From Rhizobium sp. TH135 (GTDB lineage Bacteria; Pseudomonadota; Alphaproteobacteria; Rhizobiales; Rhizobiaceae), in contig NZ_PKRP01000001.1 in the NCBI RefSeq assembly GCF_002855515.1, forward strand, positions 248,001 to 312,000: a DNA stretch of 64,000 nucleotides, read 5' to 3'. Made by a program: the position numbers and the translations under genes. The notes under the pieces are model-generated. The model made no database searches. It had not been told where the DNA came from and saw only the letters and a program-made list of their open reading frames with translations. Numbering within the stretch: the first letter of the stretch is position 1; each line of letters begins with the position of its first letter. Below, piece after piece: positions 8,016 through 17,006 of this stretch.

Positions 8016-8894
8016 ATGAAACTGCCGCCGCTCCCAACACTGCGCGCCTTCGAGGCCGCCGCCCGTCGCGAAAGCTTCCTGCAGGCCGCAACCGAACTCG
8101 GCATGACGGCAGCGGCCGTGAGCCAGCATGTGAAGGCGCTGGAGGATTGGCTAGGTCTTGCCCTCTTCGAACGCCGGCCGCGTGGCGTGCGCCTGACCGC
8201 CGACGGACGCGAATTCGGCGCCGCCTGCTCGGAAGGCCTCGGCCACATCGCCCGCGCCGCAGAGCGGCTGACCGCCCGCAAATCCTTGGCCCGCGCCAGC
8301 CTCGCCTGCATGCCCTCCGTGGTCACCCACTGGCTCGGCCCCCGCCTGCCCCGCTTCCGCGCAGCGCATCCCGATATCCAGGTCTCGATCGTCTACCCGT
8401 TGGGGGCACTCACTCCGGACGAAGCGGGCGCGGATCTGCTGATCTGTCATGGCACCCGCCCGCCGGGTCGCGCCGAGCGCATTCTACCAGCCGCGACCCG
8501 CCCGACCTGTGCGCCGAGCTATCTGGATCGACATGGCCCCATCACCAGCCCAACCGACTTGCTCGCCCATGACCTGTTGCACGACGCGACCGAGGCCGCC
8601 TGGCAATCCTGGCTGGCCGCGCGAGGCGTTAAAGGTCCGACACCCTCTGGACCGCTCTATGCCGATTTCAACCTGCTGGTCAGCTCGGTCCTCTCTGGCC
8701 TCGGCATAGGCCTCTGCCCGACCGCCCTGATCGCGGACCAACTAGCAGCGGGAACGCTGAAAGTGCTGTTCGATGAAGCCGCCGACGAGGACAAGGCCTA
8801 TTGGCTGCTGTCAGGCGCGGAGTTGTCCGGGCCGGCCACGATCTTACGGGACTGGTTGCTGGCGGAGGCCGCGAGTTCGGCTTCGAGCGCCTGA
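8016..8894 (+). CDS. LysR-family transcriptional regulator (GcvA-like)
   Basis: The 292-residue protein begins with the GcvA-type winged helix PPLPTLRAFEAAAR...SQHVKALEDWLG...LFERRPRGVRLT, followed by a periplasmic-binding-protein-like effector domain. The ATG at 8016 is chosen because the helix-turn-helix starts right after it; an upstream in-frame ATG would add 44 residues unlike the family. It is divergent from the DUF1989 gene, the usual arrangement for a LysR regulator and its target. The effector is unknown. Its 3' end overlaps a small opposite-strand reading frame. Confidence 0.88.
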   Translation: MKLPPLPTLRAFEAAARRESFLQAATELGMTAAAVSQHVKALEDWLGLALFERRPRGVRLTADGREFGAACSEGLGHIARAAERLTARKSLARASLACMPSVVTHWLGPRLPRFRAAHPDIQVSIVYPLGALTPDEAGADLLICHGTRPPGRAERILPAATRPTCAPSYLDRHGPITSPTDLLAHDLLHDATEAAWQSWLAARGVKGPTPSGPLYADFNLLVSSVLSGLGIGLCPTALIADQLAAGTLKVLFDEAADEDKAYWLLSGAELSGPATILRDWLLAEAASSASSA

Positions 8895-8977
8895 TACTCG
8901 ACGCAGGCCTTCTCATACTCGGCACGGAATGCCGAGGATTCCATGAGCTTGGATTTGAGGTCGCCGAGTGTTGTCAT
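8798..8977 (-). CDS. small protein downstream of puuE, possible HigA-type N-terminal remnant
   Basis: A 59-residue frame starts 7 bases after the puuE stop, with GAGGG before the ATG. Its first 35 residues (ESSAFRAEYEKACVEY) resemble the leading helix of XRE/HigA-type antitoxins, but the DNA-binding domain is absent; a polar Ser/Asn-rich tail follows instead. It overlaps the 3' end of the LysR gene on the other strand. It could be a translated small protein of the puuE transcript or a remnant. Confidence 0.4.
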   Translation of the reverse strand: MTTLGDLKSKLMESSAFRAEYEKACVEYQALEAELAASASNQSRKIVAGPDNSAPDSSQ

Positions 8978-8984
8978 CAGGCCC

Positions 8985-9905
8985 TCACCAAGCCGGCTTG
9001 TGATGCTTGTGCCAGTGCTCCGCGATCTCGATGCGCTTCGGCACCCAGACCTTCTCATGGCTCGTCACATAATCGATAAACCGCGCCAGTGCGGCCGCGC
9101 GTCCGGGACGCCCAACGAGGCGGCAGTGGAGGCCGACGGACATCATCTTCGGGCTGCCGTTTTTCCCCTCCTCGTAGAGTACGTCGAAGGCGTCCTTCAG
9201 ATAGGTGAAGAACTGGTCGCCGGTGTTGAAGCCCTGCGGTGTGGCGAAACGCATGTCGTTGGTCTCAAGCGTATAGGGAATGATCAGGAAGGGCTTGCCC
9301 TCGAGATCCGGCACCCAGAACGGCAGGTCGTCGGAATAACTGTCGGAAGAGTACATAAACCCGCCCTCCTCCATCACGAGGCGCAGCGTGTTGTCCGACG
9401 GCTTGCCCTGATACATGCCAAGCGGATGAGAGCCGGTCAGCTCCTTGTGCAACCGCACGGCTTCGCGGATATGCTCGCGCTCGACGTCCTCAGGGAAATC
9501 CTTGTACTCCAGCCAGCGATAGCCGTGGCTGGCGATCTCCCAGTCGGCTTCCTTCATGGCGGCGACGGCTTCGGGATTGCGTGCCATGGCGAGCGTCACA
9601 CCGTAGACGGTGACCGGAACCTTGCGCTCTGTGAACATCCGCCAGAGCCGCCAGAAGCCGGCGCGAGAGCCATATTCGTAGATCGATTCCATATTGAGAT
9701 TGCGCTGGCCGGCCCAGGGCTGTGCACCGACGATTTCCGACAGAAGGCACTCGGACGCCGGGTCACCATCGAGAATGCAGCTTTCGCCGCCCTCCTCGTA
9801 ATTCACCACGAACTGCACCGCGATCCGCGCATCACCGGGCCATTTCGGATCGGGAATGTCGCGGCCATAGCCAATCAGGTCGCGGGGGTAGGGAGCAGTC
9901 GTCAT
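8985..9905 (-). CDS. puuE: allantoinase PuuE (polysaccharide-deacetylase fold)
   Basis: The 306-residue protein is a NodB-homology metal-dependent hydrolase of the PuuE type that opens allantoin to allantoate. The family segments FVVNYEEGGE near residue 35 and SHGYRWLEYKD are present. The ATG at 9905 (TTAPYPRDLIGYGRD) fits the family; an upstream in-frame ATG would add about 61 residues of unrelated composition. PuuE replaces the amidohydrolase-type AllB here and links UraD to allantoicase. The true gene ends just before the small 59-residue frame. Confidence 0.93.
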   Translation of the reverse strand: MTTAPYPRDLIGYGRDIPDPKWPGDARIAVQFVVNYEEGGESCILDGDPASECLLSEIVGAQPWAGQRNLNMESIYEYGSRAGFWRLWRMFTERKVPVTVYGVTLAMARNPEAVAAMKEADWEIASHGYRWLEYKDFPEDVEREHIREAVRLHKELTGSHPLGMYQGKPSDNTLRLVMEEGGFMYSSDSYSDDLPFWVPDLEGKPFLIIPYTLETNDMRFATPQGFNTGDQFFTYLKDAFDVLYEEGKNGSPKMMSVGLHCRLVGRPGRAAALARFIDYVTSHEKVWVPKRIEIAEHWHKHHKPAW

Positions 9906-9996
9906 CGGTTCACCTCTCGTGTTTTCACGCGAGGCTATTGGCGACGATGGCAGCTGTCGAGATGGAAAAAGCGGAATTTGCTGCAGCGCAAACCGG

Positions 9997-10713
9997 TCAG
10001 GCAATCTTCCGGCTGGAAACCCGCCCCAGCGGGTGCAGCGAATGCACGGTAAACGGTGCGCCCCGCTCCGTTTCCACGAACAGCGCAAGATTGGTCACAA
10101 CCACGGGCTCGGCCAAAACAGGATCGAAATGGGCCTTTAGCCCCTGCTCGATCCGGGGGAAATCCCGTGCCAGAAGCGGCCCCGTCAGCGTCATGTGAAA
10201 GCGAAACTCGTCCATCACGTAAGGATGGCCCCAGCGGCTGAGGTTGGAAAATTGCGGTGCCGACAGCCGCTCGGGATTGCGCCGCTCGATCTCGACTTCG
10301 GAAAGCGGCGCGCGAAAACCGTCAAAGGCCTGAACGATCGAGGCTGCGAGATAGTCGACCGACGGGCAAGGTCGCTCCAGAATGAGGCCGTAGACGTCGC
10401 CGATGCGACCGACCGTCAGCCCCTGGAGCATCACCGGCTCCATGCGCCCGGCAAAATGCATCAACTCGCGCAGCAAGGCCGGTTCAGTGGATCCCTCACT
10501 CAAGCGGAACGGCGCCTTGAAGGTGGCATGAAAACCGAAACGACGGGGCAGCGCGGTGTGAAAGGCAATCTCGTGCACGCCGAGACCTTTCAGCCCCGGA
10601 TGCTCTTCTGCCTCGCCGGAAAACACGTTGCGACCGAGCCAACGTGCCGCTGCATCGGCAAGCGGATCACGGGCAGGCGGCGTAAAGCAGATGGCATAGC
10701 GCATGTCGAGCAC
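9997..10713 (-). CDS. DUF1045 protein, 2H phosphoesterase-like
   Basis: The 238-residue protein belongs to DUF1045, often annotated as a phosphonate-metabolism protein. It shows two HxT motifs, H62-A-T64 (RFGFHATFKAPF) and H173-M-T175 (FRFHMTLTG), the hallmark of 2H phosphodiesterases that cleave cyclic nucleotide or 2',3'-cyclic phosphates. No phn genes are nearby, so a phosphonate role cannot be supported. An ATG three codons in (10704) is also possible. It starts 92 bases downstream of puuE's promoter side and is probably a separate unit. Confidence 0.8.
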   Translation of the reverse strand: MLDMRYAICFTPPARDPLADAAARWLGRNVFSGEAEEHPGLKGLGVHEIAFHTALPRRFGFHATFKAPFRLSEGSTEPALLRELMHFAGRMEPVMLQGLTVGRIGDVYGLILERPCPSVDYLAASIVQAFDGFRAPLSEVEIERRNPERLSAPQFSNLSRWGHPYVMDEFRFHMTLTGPLLARDFPRIEQGLKAHFDPVLAEPVVVTNLALFVETERGAPFTVHSLHPLGRVSSRKIA

Positions 10714-10841
10714 CTCACACTGGCTCGCTTCGGAACTTTAGCAGTTTCCGTTACAACCCGGTGGATAGGTGATTTGCATGACAGTATCACGAAGCGGGCA
10801 AAAGGATTTTCACCCTTCGCACCGCAGGAATCCGCGTGATT

Positions 10842-12044
10842 TCAGGGTGTTTCGGTAAATCCCTCATCGACTGGTCGGCCAACAGCCACCGAAACGTGAT
10901 GAGAAAGCGAGAAGCTGTGAGGCACCGGCAAGGCCTGCCCGGCAATCGCATCAAGGGCAGCATCGGCCAGAAGATGCGCAATGCCGAAACTCACCTTGAA
11001 GCCGCCGGTCAACGCATGGATATGCGGATGATCCGGGTGCGGACCGACCATCGGATCCCGGTCGACCGCCTTTGGGCGCAGGCCAGCCCAGCGCTCGACC
11101 ACCTCAGCTCCCTGCAAGACCGGTGCAAGCTCCCTCGCCTCGGCGATCAGGGCATCCAGCTGTGCATCCGTTGAGAACGGGTCATCGAAACTGTTTTCGC
11201 TGGTGCTCCCGATCGCAACATGCCCGCCCTCATGTGGCACGACATAGAGACCGTCGAGGTAAACCAGGGGAAGATCGGCCGGCAGATCTGCCTTGAGCAA
11301 GGCCGCCTGCCCCTTAACGCCTCGGCCAAGCGGCTTGCGGATGGACGGACCGATCGTTTCAAGCAGCGGGAAGGAGCCAACGCCCGCCGCGACCAGCAGA
11401 TCACCGAAACCGACAGACGCGCCATCGGCTGTCACCACCTGCCGCGCGCTGGCGTCGATCGACTTAACGGCAACCCCTTCGAGGATACGCACACGACCCG
11501 TGCGCTCCAGCCGCGCCCGGATCGCCGCGATCAGCGCCCGTGGCGAGACCCTCCCCGCGAACCGGTCATAGACAAGACCCGCGTCGGTGAACCGCTGCGA
11601 TGGCCAATCGTCAAACGGGCTTTCCTCGATGACGGACCACTCGAAGCGCCTGCCCTGCTGGCTCCAGTTGGTTTTGGCCTCCTGCGAATGCCGCTCGGCG
11701 ATCGGCCGCAAATGCGGCTTCGGCAGCGGAATCAACCGCCCGCAGCGGCGATAGCCGGCTGAAAGGCCGGTCTCGGCTTCAAGCTCGGCGATCTCTGCCT
11801 CCAGAGACAAGAGTCCATCGAACTGCAACTGCTTCTTCTCGTTCCAGCGATCCGGCATATGCGCCATCAGCGCGCCGAGCAGCCCACCGCTGGCCCCGCT
11901 TCCGGTTCTGTCGCCGTCGATGAGGATCGTATCGATACCCCGACACTCGGCTTTCAGCGCCGCCCAGAGGCCCATGATGCCGCCACCAACGATCACGAGA
12001 TCCGCCTGCAATTGACCTGACATCGCAGCCGTTTTATCGGACAT
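10842..12044 (-). CDS. FAD-dependent oxidoreductase, DAO family (possible MnmC oxidase partner)
   Basis: The roughly 400-residue protein has an N-terminal FAD-binding motif VIVGGGIMG and the D-amino-acid-oxidase fold, ending in GGFKVSFGIAHLLAD, which packs around FAD. Start sites are ambiguous: ATGs at 12050, 12044 and 12023 are in frame. The 12050 ATG shares its CATG with the start of the divergent mnmD gene. In bifunctional MnmC of other bacteria an MnmD-like methyltransferase is fused to a DAO-type oxidase that removes carboxymethyl from cmnm5s2U34 in tRNA. The neighbourhood makes that role plausible here, but a glycine- or amino-acid-oxidase role is also possible. Confidence 0.78.
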   Translation of the reverse strand: MSDKTAAMSGQLQADLVIVGGGIMGLWAALKAECRGIDTILIDGDRTGSGASGGLLGALMAHMPDRWNEKKQLQFDGLLSLEAEIAELEAETGLSAGYRRCGRLIPLPKPHLRPIAERHSQEAKTNWSQQGRRFEWSVIEESPFDDWPSQRFTDAGLVYDRFAGRVSPRALIAAIRARLERTGRVRILEGVAVKSIDASARQVVTADGASVGFGDLLVAAGVGSFPLLETIGPSIRKPLGRGVKGQAALLKADLPADLPLVYLDGLYVVPHEGGHVAIGSTSENSFDDPFSTDAQLDALIAEARELAPVLQGAEVVERWAGLRPKAVDRDPMVGPHPDHPHIHALTGGFKVSFGIAHLLADAALDAIAGQALPVPHSFSLSHHVSVAVGRPVDEGFTETP

Positions 12045-12048
12045 CACC

Positions 12049-12774
12049 ATGACCCATTCAAATTATCCGCCAGGCACCGGCGACACCCAGGCACCGCTCG
12101 CCTGGCACGACGGCGATATGCCCTTTTCCACCGCCTTTGGCGATCATTTTTATTGCCAGACGGACGGTCGACTGGAATGCGGCCATGTCTTCCTCGCCGG
12201 CAACGGTCTGCCGGACCGATGGCAGACGGCAGAGAGCTTCACCATCGGCGAACTCGGCTTCGGCACCGGACTGAATGCCTGCGAGACCTGGCGCCAATGG
12301 AAGGAGCATCGTCGTCCCGGCGCACACCTCCATTTCGTTTCCTTCGAACTATTCCCCATGCAGGCGGAAGAGATCGACCGCGCCCTCTCCCGCTGGCCGG
12401 AGATCGATGCCGAGCGGGAGGTGCTGGTCTCGCTCTGGCCCTCGGATCCGTCCGGCGTGGTCACAGTCGACCTCGACGCACAGACCCGACTGTCCGTCGT
12501 CTGCGGCGATGCATTCGAGAACCTGACGGCGAGCACGCTGACCTTTGATGCCTGGTTCCTCGATGGCTTTGCGCCCTCGCGCAACAGTGCCATGTGGTCG
12601 GCGGAATTGATGCAGCGGGTCCACGACACGACGAGAGAGGGCGGCAGCTTCGCGACCTATGCCGCTGCCGGCTTCGTACGGCGCAATCTGACCGCCACCG
12701 GCTTTGATGTCGATCGGCGCCCAGGCTTTGCGGGAAAGCGTGAAATGCTTTGTGGGATCAGGCGTCCGACCTGA
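12049..12774 (+). CDS. mnmD: tRNA 5-methylaminomethyl-2-thiouridine methyltransferase MnmD
   Basis: The 241-residue protein corresponds to the N-terminal methyltransferase half of MnmC. It has the SAM-binding GELGFGTGLNA (about 67-77), the family signature DAWFLDGFAPSRN and the C-terminal RPGFAGKREMLCG. It methylates nm5s2U to mnm5s2U at the wobble base of certain tRNAs. Its start codon overlaps that of the divergent FAD oxidoreductase. Its stop directly abuts the stop of the hybrid kinase (TGATCA, zero spacer). No strong ribosome-binding site is visible. Confidence 0.88.
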   Translation: MTHSNYPPGTGDTQAPLAWHDGDMPFSTAFGDHFYCQTDGRLECGHVFLAGNGLPDRWQTAESFTIGELGFGTGLNACETWRQWKEHRRPGAHLHFVSFELFPMQAEEIDRALSRWPEIDAEREVLVSLWPSDPSGVVTVDLDAQTRLSVVCGDAFENLTASTLTFDAWFLDGFAPSRNSAMWSAELMQRVHDTTREGGSFATYAAAGFVRRNLTATGFDVDRRPGFAGKREMLCGIRRPT

Positions 12775-15700
12775 TCAGCCTTCGGCGCTGGCCGCAGCCG
12801 CGACCGGCCTGCCGCTCCACTGCTCGATCTTGCGCATCAACAGCTCCGGCGAAATCGGCTTGGAGAGATAGTCATCCATGCCCGCCGCAAGGCAGGCCTC
12901 ACGGTCGCTTTCAAGCGCATGGGCGGTAACGCCGATGATGGGGATGCGATAACCGCCGCGACGGGCCTCTTCGCTTCGGATCAGACCCGTCGCCTGATGG
13001 CCGTTCATGACTGGCATCGAGACATCCATCAAGATCAGGTCCGGCGGCTCGCTGCGCCAGGCCTCAACGGCCTCCTCGCCATTGCCAACGATTCGATAGG
13101 CGATGCCGCTGCCGGTCAGGATCTGTCGGAAGACAATCTGATTGACAGGATTGTCCTCGGCGATCAGGACCCTGAGGGCGCTGTCATCATGAAAGACTGG
13201 GGCAGCGGGAACGGGTTCAACCGGCAAGGCCGGCCGAACAGCAGCAAGAGAAGCCGAAGGCGACATGGGGCGCAAACGAGCCGAATTCACGCCGTGCACC
13301 CGCGCTGTGCGCACCACATCGATGATCGCGCCGCGCAATACATTCGCCCGCGCTGGCTTCATCAGATGCGCCTGGATCTTCAGGCTCTCGAACAGCCGGT
13401 CGTCACCGACCATGTCCATCGATGTCAGGAACACCAGTGCGATATCGTCATAGCGTCTGTCGCTGCGGATCGCCTTGGCCACATCGATGCCGTTGATGTC
13501 CGGCATCTGGTAGTCGATGACGACGACGTCGATCGACAGTCCTTCGGCATGAGCGGCTTTCAGAATTTCAAGCCCGGTCGGCCCGTCGGGCACCGCAAGT
13601 CCATCAAAGCCCCACATGCTCAACTGCTCGGTGATGATCCGGCGATTGACGGCATTGTCGTCGATGACGAGCACCCGCGCATCCTTGACCGTCGCCGGCA
13701 GCTCCTTTTGGCCCCGACGTTCCGCGACGATCGCAAGCGGCAGTTCGACCGTAAATGCCGAACCCCGGCCAACTTCTGATTCCACATCCAGCTTGCCGCC
13801 GAACAGACGCACAAGACCAGCGGTGATCGCGAGACCGAGACCGGTTCCTTCATGGCGGCGGGTCGACGACGTGTCGACCTGGGAGAATTTCTCGAAGATC
13901 TTCGCCTGCATCTCCGCCGGAATGCCGATGCCGGTGTCTTCGATACGCAGTTTCAAGATCGCCTGACCATCCATGACAGTCTCGGCGGAGACCTCGACAT
14001 GCACATGGCCCTTCTCGGTGAATTTGATGGCATTGCCGAGGAGGTTCGTGACGATCTGCCGGAAGCGCCCCGGATCACCCATGAAGGTGTGGCGCACCTT
14101 CTGGTCGCCCGAGACGACCAGTTCGATATCCTTCTCGGCGGCAGCGGCAGACAGAAGCGTTGCGACATCCTCGATCGCCTCGACCGGATCGAAAGGCGAC
14201 TTCCGGAGCTTCAACTGGCCGGCATCGATCTTCGAGAAGTCGAGGATATCATTGATGATGGTGAGCAGCGCATTGCCCGATTTCACCATGATGTCGACGA
14301 AGGTCTTCTGCCGGCTGTCGAGCTCGGATTTGGACAGGAGTTCAGCCATGCCGAGCACGCCATTCATCGGGGTGCGGATTTCGTGGCTCATATTGGCGAG
14401 GAAGTCGGACTTCGCCTTGTCGGCGGCTTCGCTGCGCGCAAGCAGCACTTCAAGCTCGGCTTCACGGGCCTTGAGTTCGGTGAAATCGGTGAGCACGACC
14501 ACGCAGCTGCGATCACGCCCGAAGGTTGCTTCCAGCTTGACCCAGGTCTTGCCCGCAACAAGGAAATTTGTCGAAACCGAGTTTGCGCTTTGCAGTGCCG
14601 ATTGCCACTGCTGCAGGACCGCCTGCGCGTCGGCGCCGAAATCGCCGCGTGCCGCACAATATTCGAAAACCGGCCGCCAGCTTTCACCCTCGACCAGAAG
14701 GCCCTCGGGCAGATCGAGGATGCGGCTGAACGAGGGATTGACCTCGGCGACCCGCCCCTGTTCGACCATCAACAGACCCTGGGACATCATCCGCATGGAT
14801 TCCTGGACGAAGAGGCCAAGCCGCTCCAGTTGCTGCTGCGCCGCCGTGATTTCCCGCTCGCGCTGGCGCATCTCCGTGAGGTCTGAATAGGTCAGCAGGA
14901 TCTTGCGGTCATGCAGGCGGGTGATCGTCGCCAGCACGAACTTGCCGTCGTCATAGGCAAGTTCGTTGACATGCGAGCCTTCGAGCGCTTCGAACTGGGC
15001 GATGCGCCGCCGGAAGCCTTCCTCGAACTCGATGCCGGGCCATGCATAGCCGAGCTTGTGATTCTGCTCGCAATAGGAACGGAAGCTCTGGCCGCTCAGG
15101 GGCACGTCATCAGGCCAGTGCCAGATTTCCCGGCACTTCTCGTTGGCGAATTCTACCATGAAGTCAGCATCGATGATGACCACGCCGACAGGCATGACCT
15201 GCAGCATCGAGACGATATCGTCGTAGAGCGATTCCGCGCGCGCCTGCGCTTCGACGAGCGCCTGCTGGCCCTTCTTGAGGTTCGAGATATCGTTCACCGA
15301 GCCGACGATGTAATGCTTCTGCTCGGCGGTGGTGATCCGGCTCAGCCGCGTGATGACCGAGATTTCCCGGCCGTCACGGACGACGATATCACGGTTCTTT
15401 TCAAGCATTTCACCCGTGGCGAAGATGTGGAGGTTCTCCGCCTTCATGATCTGGCCGTTCTCTGGCCACAGCTCCTCTTCGGTGAGGCCATAGATATCTT
15501 CCCGCCGCTGGCCGTGCAGCTCCTCATAGGCGGTATTCACATAGATCATCCGCCGGTTGATGTCGCGAATGAAGACCGGCACCGGCATCTGCTCAAGCGT
15601 CGCGCGGTAGAGGAGCGTCTCCTCCTCGCGCTGGACCATGTCGGAGACATCGGTGAAGGTGATCAGGATGCGGCCACCCTCGATCTTTCGGCTGCCGCCG

Positions 15701-16797
15701 GCCAAGGCACGACCGGAGGGAGTCTTGACGTCGATCAGCGGCCCTTCGGCAAGGGCAGTGAGCTGCTCAATGCGATAGGAAATGCGCTCCTCGATTTCTT
15801 CGGGCCGCATGCGCGCGAAACTGCGTGCCATCGTCCGCCTGAGAAATTCTCGGTAGCCCATCCCTTCGATCGGCACCGGCGGATCAAGTTCCGACATCTC
15901 GACCGCTGCCGGATTGGCAAAGGATATCCGCATGTCCTGATCAAGCACGAAGATACCAACGGGGAGCGACGACATCAGGCTTTGGAGCTGCAATTGCAGC
16001 GCTTCCGATTCCTGCCGCGCGGCCTTAAGCCTCTCCTGCTCCAGCCTGAGCGGCGAAAGATCGGTGATGGACCCGACGATGTAGCGATCGCCATCGGGTC
16101 CCGTGACGGCGCCAGTGCGGCTGAGCGCCGGGACGGAAGTGCCGTCAGCGCGGATGAAGGTATCTTGGACCTCTTCAGTGACACCGCGTTCCAGAACCCG
16201 TCGGTTGCCTTCGTAATAGGACTGCCCGAGTTCGGGGAAAATCTCCTGCTCGGTGCGGCCCAGCAGCTCTTCGATCGGCCGCCCGACCATCTCGGCATAG
16301 GCGCGATTGGCAAACAGCAGCCGATGGTCAGCCCCGCGGAAATAGGTGGCAATCGGATATTGCTCGAGAACGGCCTGATAGACCTGAGCGGATGGTGACG
16401 CTGCGGGGACGGCCATTTCAGGCATGGCCGATGCCGCCCGCTCTTCCATGAAACAGAAGAGATACATCCGGTCGTCATCATCGAAGAAGCGCTCGATATG
16501 CAGGATGTTCATGGGCCCGCCGGACACGGGGCGCAGGTGCAACTGCTCCTCTTCGCCGAAAACCAGGACGCGGCGCTCGCGGTCGTCGCGAATTCCGTCC
16601 GGATCGACACCCAGGATCTCTCGGTCACTGCGTCCGATGAAGCTTTCAGGAGCGAGATTATGGAGCCGGGCGAAGGGTGCATTGACCGCGACGTAACGCA
16701 GTTCGCTGTCCTTGACATACGAAGGCAGGTCAAGCGCGGCAATCTTGTCGCGGACTAGCTCGAGCAAGTCGCTTCCCCGGATCAAATCTTTGTTCAC
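12775..16797 (-). CDS. multi-PAS hybrid sensor histidine kinase with two receiver domains
   Basis: The 1,340-residue cytoplasmic kinase lacks membrane segments. By eye there are six PAS-like domains, then HisKA (FLANMSHEIRTPMNG), HATPase (NAIKFTEKG, DTGIGIP, GTGLGLAI), receiver 1 (VLVIDDNAVNRR, phospho-Asp in VVIDYQMPD) and receiver 2 (VLIAEDNPVNQ, phospho-Asp in LILMDVSMPV). Both receivers look intact, and no Hpt domain is attached, so a separate phosphotransfer protein is needed. I chose the GTG at 16797 because the preceding 50 residues (ATG at 16947) look non-coding. Ligands and targets are unknown. It is divergent from the mttB homologue. Confidence 0.88.
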   Translation of the reverse strand: MNKDLIRGSDLLELVRDKIAALDLPSYVKDSELRYVAVNAPFARLHNLAPESFIGRSDREILGVDPDGIRDDRERRVLVFGEEEQLHLRPVSGGPMNILHIERFFDDDDRMYLFCFMEERAASAMPEMAVPAASPSAQVYQAVLEQYPIATYFRGADHRLLFANRAYAEMVGRPIEELLGRTEQEIFPELGQSYYEGNRRVLERGVTEEVQDTFIRADGTSVPALSRTGAVTGPDGDRYIVGSITDLSPLRLEQERLKAARQESEALQLQLQSLMSSLPVGIFVLDQDMRISFANPAAVEMSELDPPVPIEGMGYREFLRRTMARSFARMRPEEIEERISYRIEQLTALAEGPLIDVKTPSGRALAGGSRKIEGGRILITFTDVSDMVQREEETLLYRATLEQMPVPVFIRDINRRMIYVNTAYEELHGQRREDIYGLTEEELWPENGQIMKAENLHIFATGEMLEKNRDIVVRDGREISVITRLSRITTAEQKHYIVGSVNDISNLKKGQQALVEAQARAESLYDDIVSMLQVMPVGVVIIDADFMVEFANEKCREIWHWPDDVPLSGQSFRSYCEQNHKLGYAWPGIEFEEGFRRRIAQFEALEGSHVNELAYDDGKFVLATITRLHDRKILLTYSDLTEMRQREREITAAQQQLERLGLFVQESMRMMSQGLLMVEQGRVAEVNPSFSRILDLPEGLLVEGESWRPVFEYCAARGDFGADAQAVLQQWQSALQSANSVSTNFLVAGKTWVKLEATFGRDRSCVVVLTDFTELKAREAELEVLLARSEAADKAKSDFLANMSHEIRTPMNGVLGMAELLSKSELDSRQKTFVDIMVKSGNALLTIINDILDFSKIDAGQLKLRKSPFDPVEAIEDVATLLSAAAAEKDIELVVSGDQKVRHTFMGDPGRFRQIVTNLLGNAIKFTEKGHVHVEVSAETVMDGQAILKLRIEDTGIGIPAEMQAKIFEKFSQVDTSSTRRHEGTGLGLAITAGLVRLFGGKLDVESEVGRGSAFTVELPLAIVAERRGQKELPATVKDARVLVIDDNAVNRRIITEQLSMWGFDGLAVPDGPTGLEILKAAHAEGLSIDVVVIDYQMPDINGIDVAKAIRSDRRYDDIALVFLTSMDMVGDDRLFESLKIQAHLMKPARANVLRGAIIDVVRTARVHGVNSARLRPMSPSASLAAVRPALPVEPVPAAPVFHDDSALRVLIAEDNPVNQIVFRQILTGSGIAYRIVGNGEEAVEAWRSEPPDLILMDVSMPVMNGHQATGLIRSEEARRGGYRIPIIGVTAHALESDREACLAAGMDDYLSKPISPELLMRKIEQWSGRPVAAAASAEG

Positions 16798-17006
16798 ACT
16801 TCGATCAATGACTGGTTTTGGTAAACAGGGGGTAAGCAAAGCGCCATGAGACGCTTTAAAAGCAAATGTTGATGAATGCCTGACGTATGAAAACTTCTCG
16901 GTTCTTCCACTGTTCCAGATGAGCCGGTTTTTCGTCGCAAACGGCAATGCCTTTTGGTCCGCGAACCTGCGAGACTTGATGTCGAGATTGACACAATGGA
17001 TCGACC

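Noticed and set aside
16798..16947. Extension of the hybrid kinase to the ATG at 16947
   Set aside because: The extra 50 residues do not look like protein and leave only 60 bases for two divergent promoters; kept only as an alternative start.
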